In this document: positions 61,974 through 64,000 of the stretch, piece after piece | Position numbering within the stretch: the stretch's first letter is position 1 | Layout: the number at the start of each line of letters is the position of its first letter | Source of the DNA: Theristus sp. LFF4_11 | Lineage: Eukaryota; Nematoda; Chromadorea; Monhysterida; Xyalidae | Reading direction: 5' to 3' | DNA: 64,000 bases | NCBI GenBank assembly: GCA_030248135.1 | Contig: JASANC010001619.1 | Location: 40,135 to 104,134, forward strand | The notes under the pieces: generated by a model | The model's input: only the letters and a program-made list of their open reading frames with translations | The model's database searches: none | What the model was told of the DNA's origin: nothing | Program-made: the position numbers and the translations under genes

Positions 61974-64000
61974 ATCGTGATGGGGCGCAGGACACTGGTG
62001 CTCTCAAGACAGCGTGGGGCTCAGAGACTGTCCCCATTTGTTTCGCGGGCACTAGTGAACTGAACACTCAGTCTCCATTCCTCCCCCACATGAAACCAGG
62101 TAGCTTTGGGTTTTTATTGAATCGGGTCGATTTTGATGTGGTTTGCGAGTTAGATCAATACCACGTGCACCTCTCGTTTTTGTTTACAAAGTTTGTGGGT
62201 TTGTTTTTCTCACCAAAAGTTCGGTGATGTGGTGTGAAGCAGTGTGAATATGTGAATCATGATTACAAAAACAGCAACCTTCATTATCATTCAGTCACTA
62301 TAAAAACCGGCAGAACGCAATGCCATTATTCTGTAAATTGCGGTTTTATCAATAAACAATCACTTATTTCTTCCATACGTGTTGCGATCATTCGACATTC
62401 ACTTATGAACTAAACAGCGAAGATTTAATGTTGATTATTTAAAGAACACCATTGTGATGGTGATTTATGGTAAAGACCGTCATGTTGAATTAATGCGCTC
62501 CATGTGTACATTTATCATGGCCTTCATTAAACGCGACAGATGCGCACGTGGACATTTGTTTAAATTGAATGCGAGTAATTATTCCGTAAGTGCATGACCA
62601 TTTATGGTTGGCATCGCCACGCACTGCAGAATGTGTTCATTTTGCTCAATGATGAACTGTGAGAAACACGTTGCCCTTACTCCTTGTGCAATTAATGAGG
62701 AAGCGCAATGTTGACAAATGCATTCATACTTCAAAGTCACTGATAAAGTGTGTGAAGAGCGGGAAGATGCTTTTAGTAACCGAGTTTGAACTTTTCGTTC
62801 GTTCACAACTAATGTGTCTGGCAGTCAGTCACACTCAGCAGCTAATGGCATTTTTTAGCAGCTAATTTTTTTAAGGCGAAACGACTATTAGTTCAGTTGT
62901 TCAACAGTTTGTTTGAGAGGGTCGATGCTCGATTTCATCTGAGTCGAAAAACACACTGAAAGTTTGACAAGTTTTCATTTGAAATCGGGTAAAATCCAAA
63001 TGCAAACCACAACATCAGTAAACTAATGTGTTTGGACTGGAGTTGTTCAACCACTCAGACCTTCTTTTTTTCGTGTGATCAAGGACACAAATAAGACCAA
63101 ACAAACACAGCACGCGACGCAACGTTCCAATAGCAACATTAATCGCAAATCGAAAAAAAATCAAAAAGTTTACATTGCTGAACGTACTCGCTCTAGCAAT
63201 AGCCGTGTTCTCACACACTTTATGGAACGAGAACTGCAGGGCAAGTGTAACTTATAGTTGATGTGTCATCTTTCAACTGATGGATGTGGTGAGATTGAGA
63301 AAGGTATCAATCAACAGATCATATTTAGGTTTTTGGTGTCTATTGCAGTGTATACCTAACTATTCAAAACACTGCAATTGTTAGTGGGTTTTACGAGTGT
63401 ACTTCTACTTTTCCATACACCGGTGGTTCATTGTTGATTAGAAAGTTGTTCATTTGATTCAAAAGTAATCATTATTATCAGTTTGACGTGTAGTGTCGCT
63501 GCGACCAAAATGCAGACAAAAACGAGCTGAAACTTGTTTTTCAAAGTTGCAATTTCAATGTTGCTTCGGCAAACAATGGCGCAAGCGCAAGTACCGTATA
63601 TGTTGATTATTGGTGGCAAAAAGGTTGATTCAAATTTGAATGCTGATTAATTCATTTTTTCCGAGCAGTTAAATCTTTGTGAGAGTTGGATGCGGTGTTG
63701 TTATTTCCAGAAATAAACTGATGGACAACGAATCGAAGTTAGGTTGCGAGTCTTGTCATTCTATCAAAAGTGAATGTGAAACATAATTGCATTTTTTTCT
63801 TTAACTGACATCGCCAACGTTCAATTCAGGAATAATAAAAACCTAGGGAAAAGGTTCTTACATGTTCCATGAAAATGTTTGTGTTGGTCGACAAGAATTG
63901 CTACTATTTGAACGGTTCATGAAAGGAATTTACTTCTGTTGAAAGTGGAATGAATGTGGGAAAGATATTGTTGGACCAAATTATCACAAATTTCTCTTTG
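61974..64000. other. right end of window, no gene seen
   Basis: About 2 kb of AT-rich sequence after the last gene. The longest open frames are 60-105 codons and resemble nothing known. No repeats, RNA genes or splice-supported exons were found. An exon of a gene continuing beyond the window cannot be excluded. Confidence 0.4.

Overview
The window is nuclear DNA from a multicellular animal. Genes are split by many introns. Short GC-rich coding exons sit in AT-rich non-coding DNA that is full of transposon remnants, MITEs, SINE-like copies and tandem repeats. Most intron ends read TTTNCAG or TTCCAG, and there is a one-domain TIMP. A nematode or nematode-like ecdysozoan is the best guess, but the phylum cannot be proven from this window.

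Left part (1-13000). A small type I membrane protein with a ten-cysteine three-finger-like ectodomain lies on + (776-2085). It is followed on - by a four-exon TIMP-type metalloproteinase inhibitor (3099-4616) and an eight-exon acyl-CoA delta-9 desaturase (5205-12911). The first desaturase intron holds a 4.3 kb hAT element with a perfect 8 bp target duplication. That element had itself jumped into an older palindromic MITE.

Middle (13000-39500). One large - strand gene of about 22 exons (16881-32061) encodes a roughly 1700-residue low-complexity and coiled-coil protein that I could not name. Two tRNA-derived SINE copies lie in its introns. It is followed by PCNA (35126-38857, -), rebuilt completely from seven exons.

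Right part (39500-64000). A TIR element with a small ORF and a non-autonomous hAT element with a perfect 8 bp duplication precede COX6A (42071-42739, +). Next come an unrecognised four-pass membrane protein (43381-46220, +), a secreted helical Cys protein (48046-49497, +), a foldback element, a long near-perfect inverted repeat with inward TATA boxes, a 148-149 bp satellite with a three-unit higher order, a TA-flanked MITE, and a two-exon Ser-rich/acidic protein (60799-61973, +) whose intron is a 25 bp minisatellite.

The genes do not form a pathway. They are ordinary dispersed housekeeping genes (PCNA for replication, COX6A for respiration, desaturase for lipid synthesis) with secreted or membrane proteins between them. 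Exon joins were derived by hand from reading frame, splice dinucleotides and family alignment. Joins called exact keep phase through the whole CDS. Two joins have no AG exactly where homology or coding content places them, and these are reported as findings.
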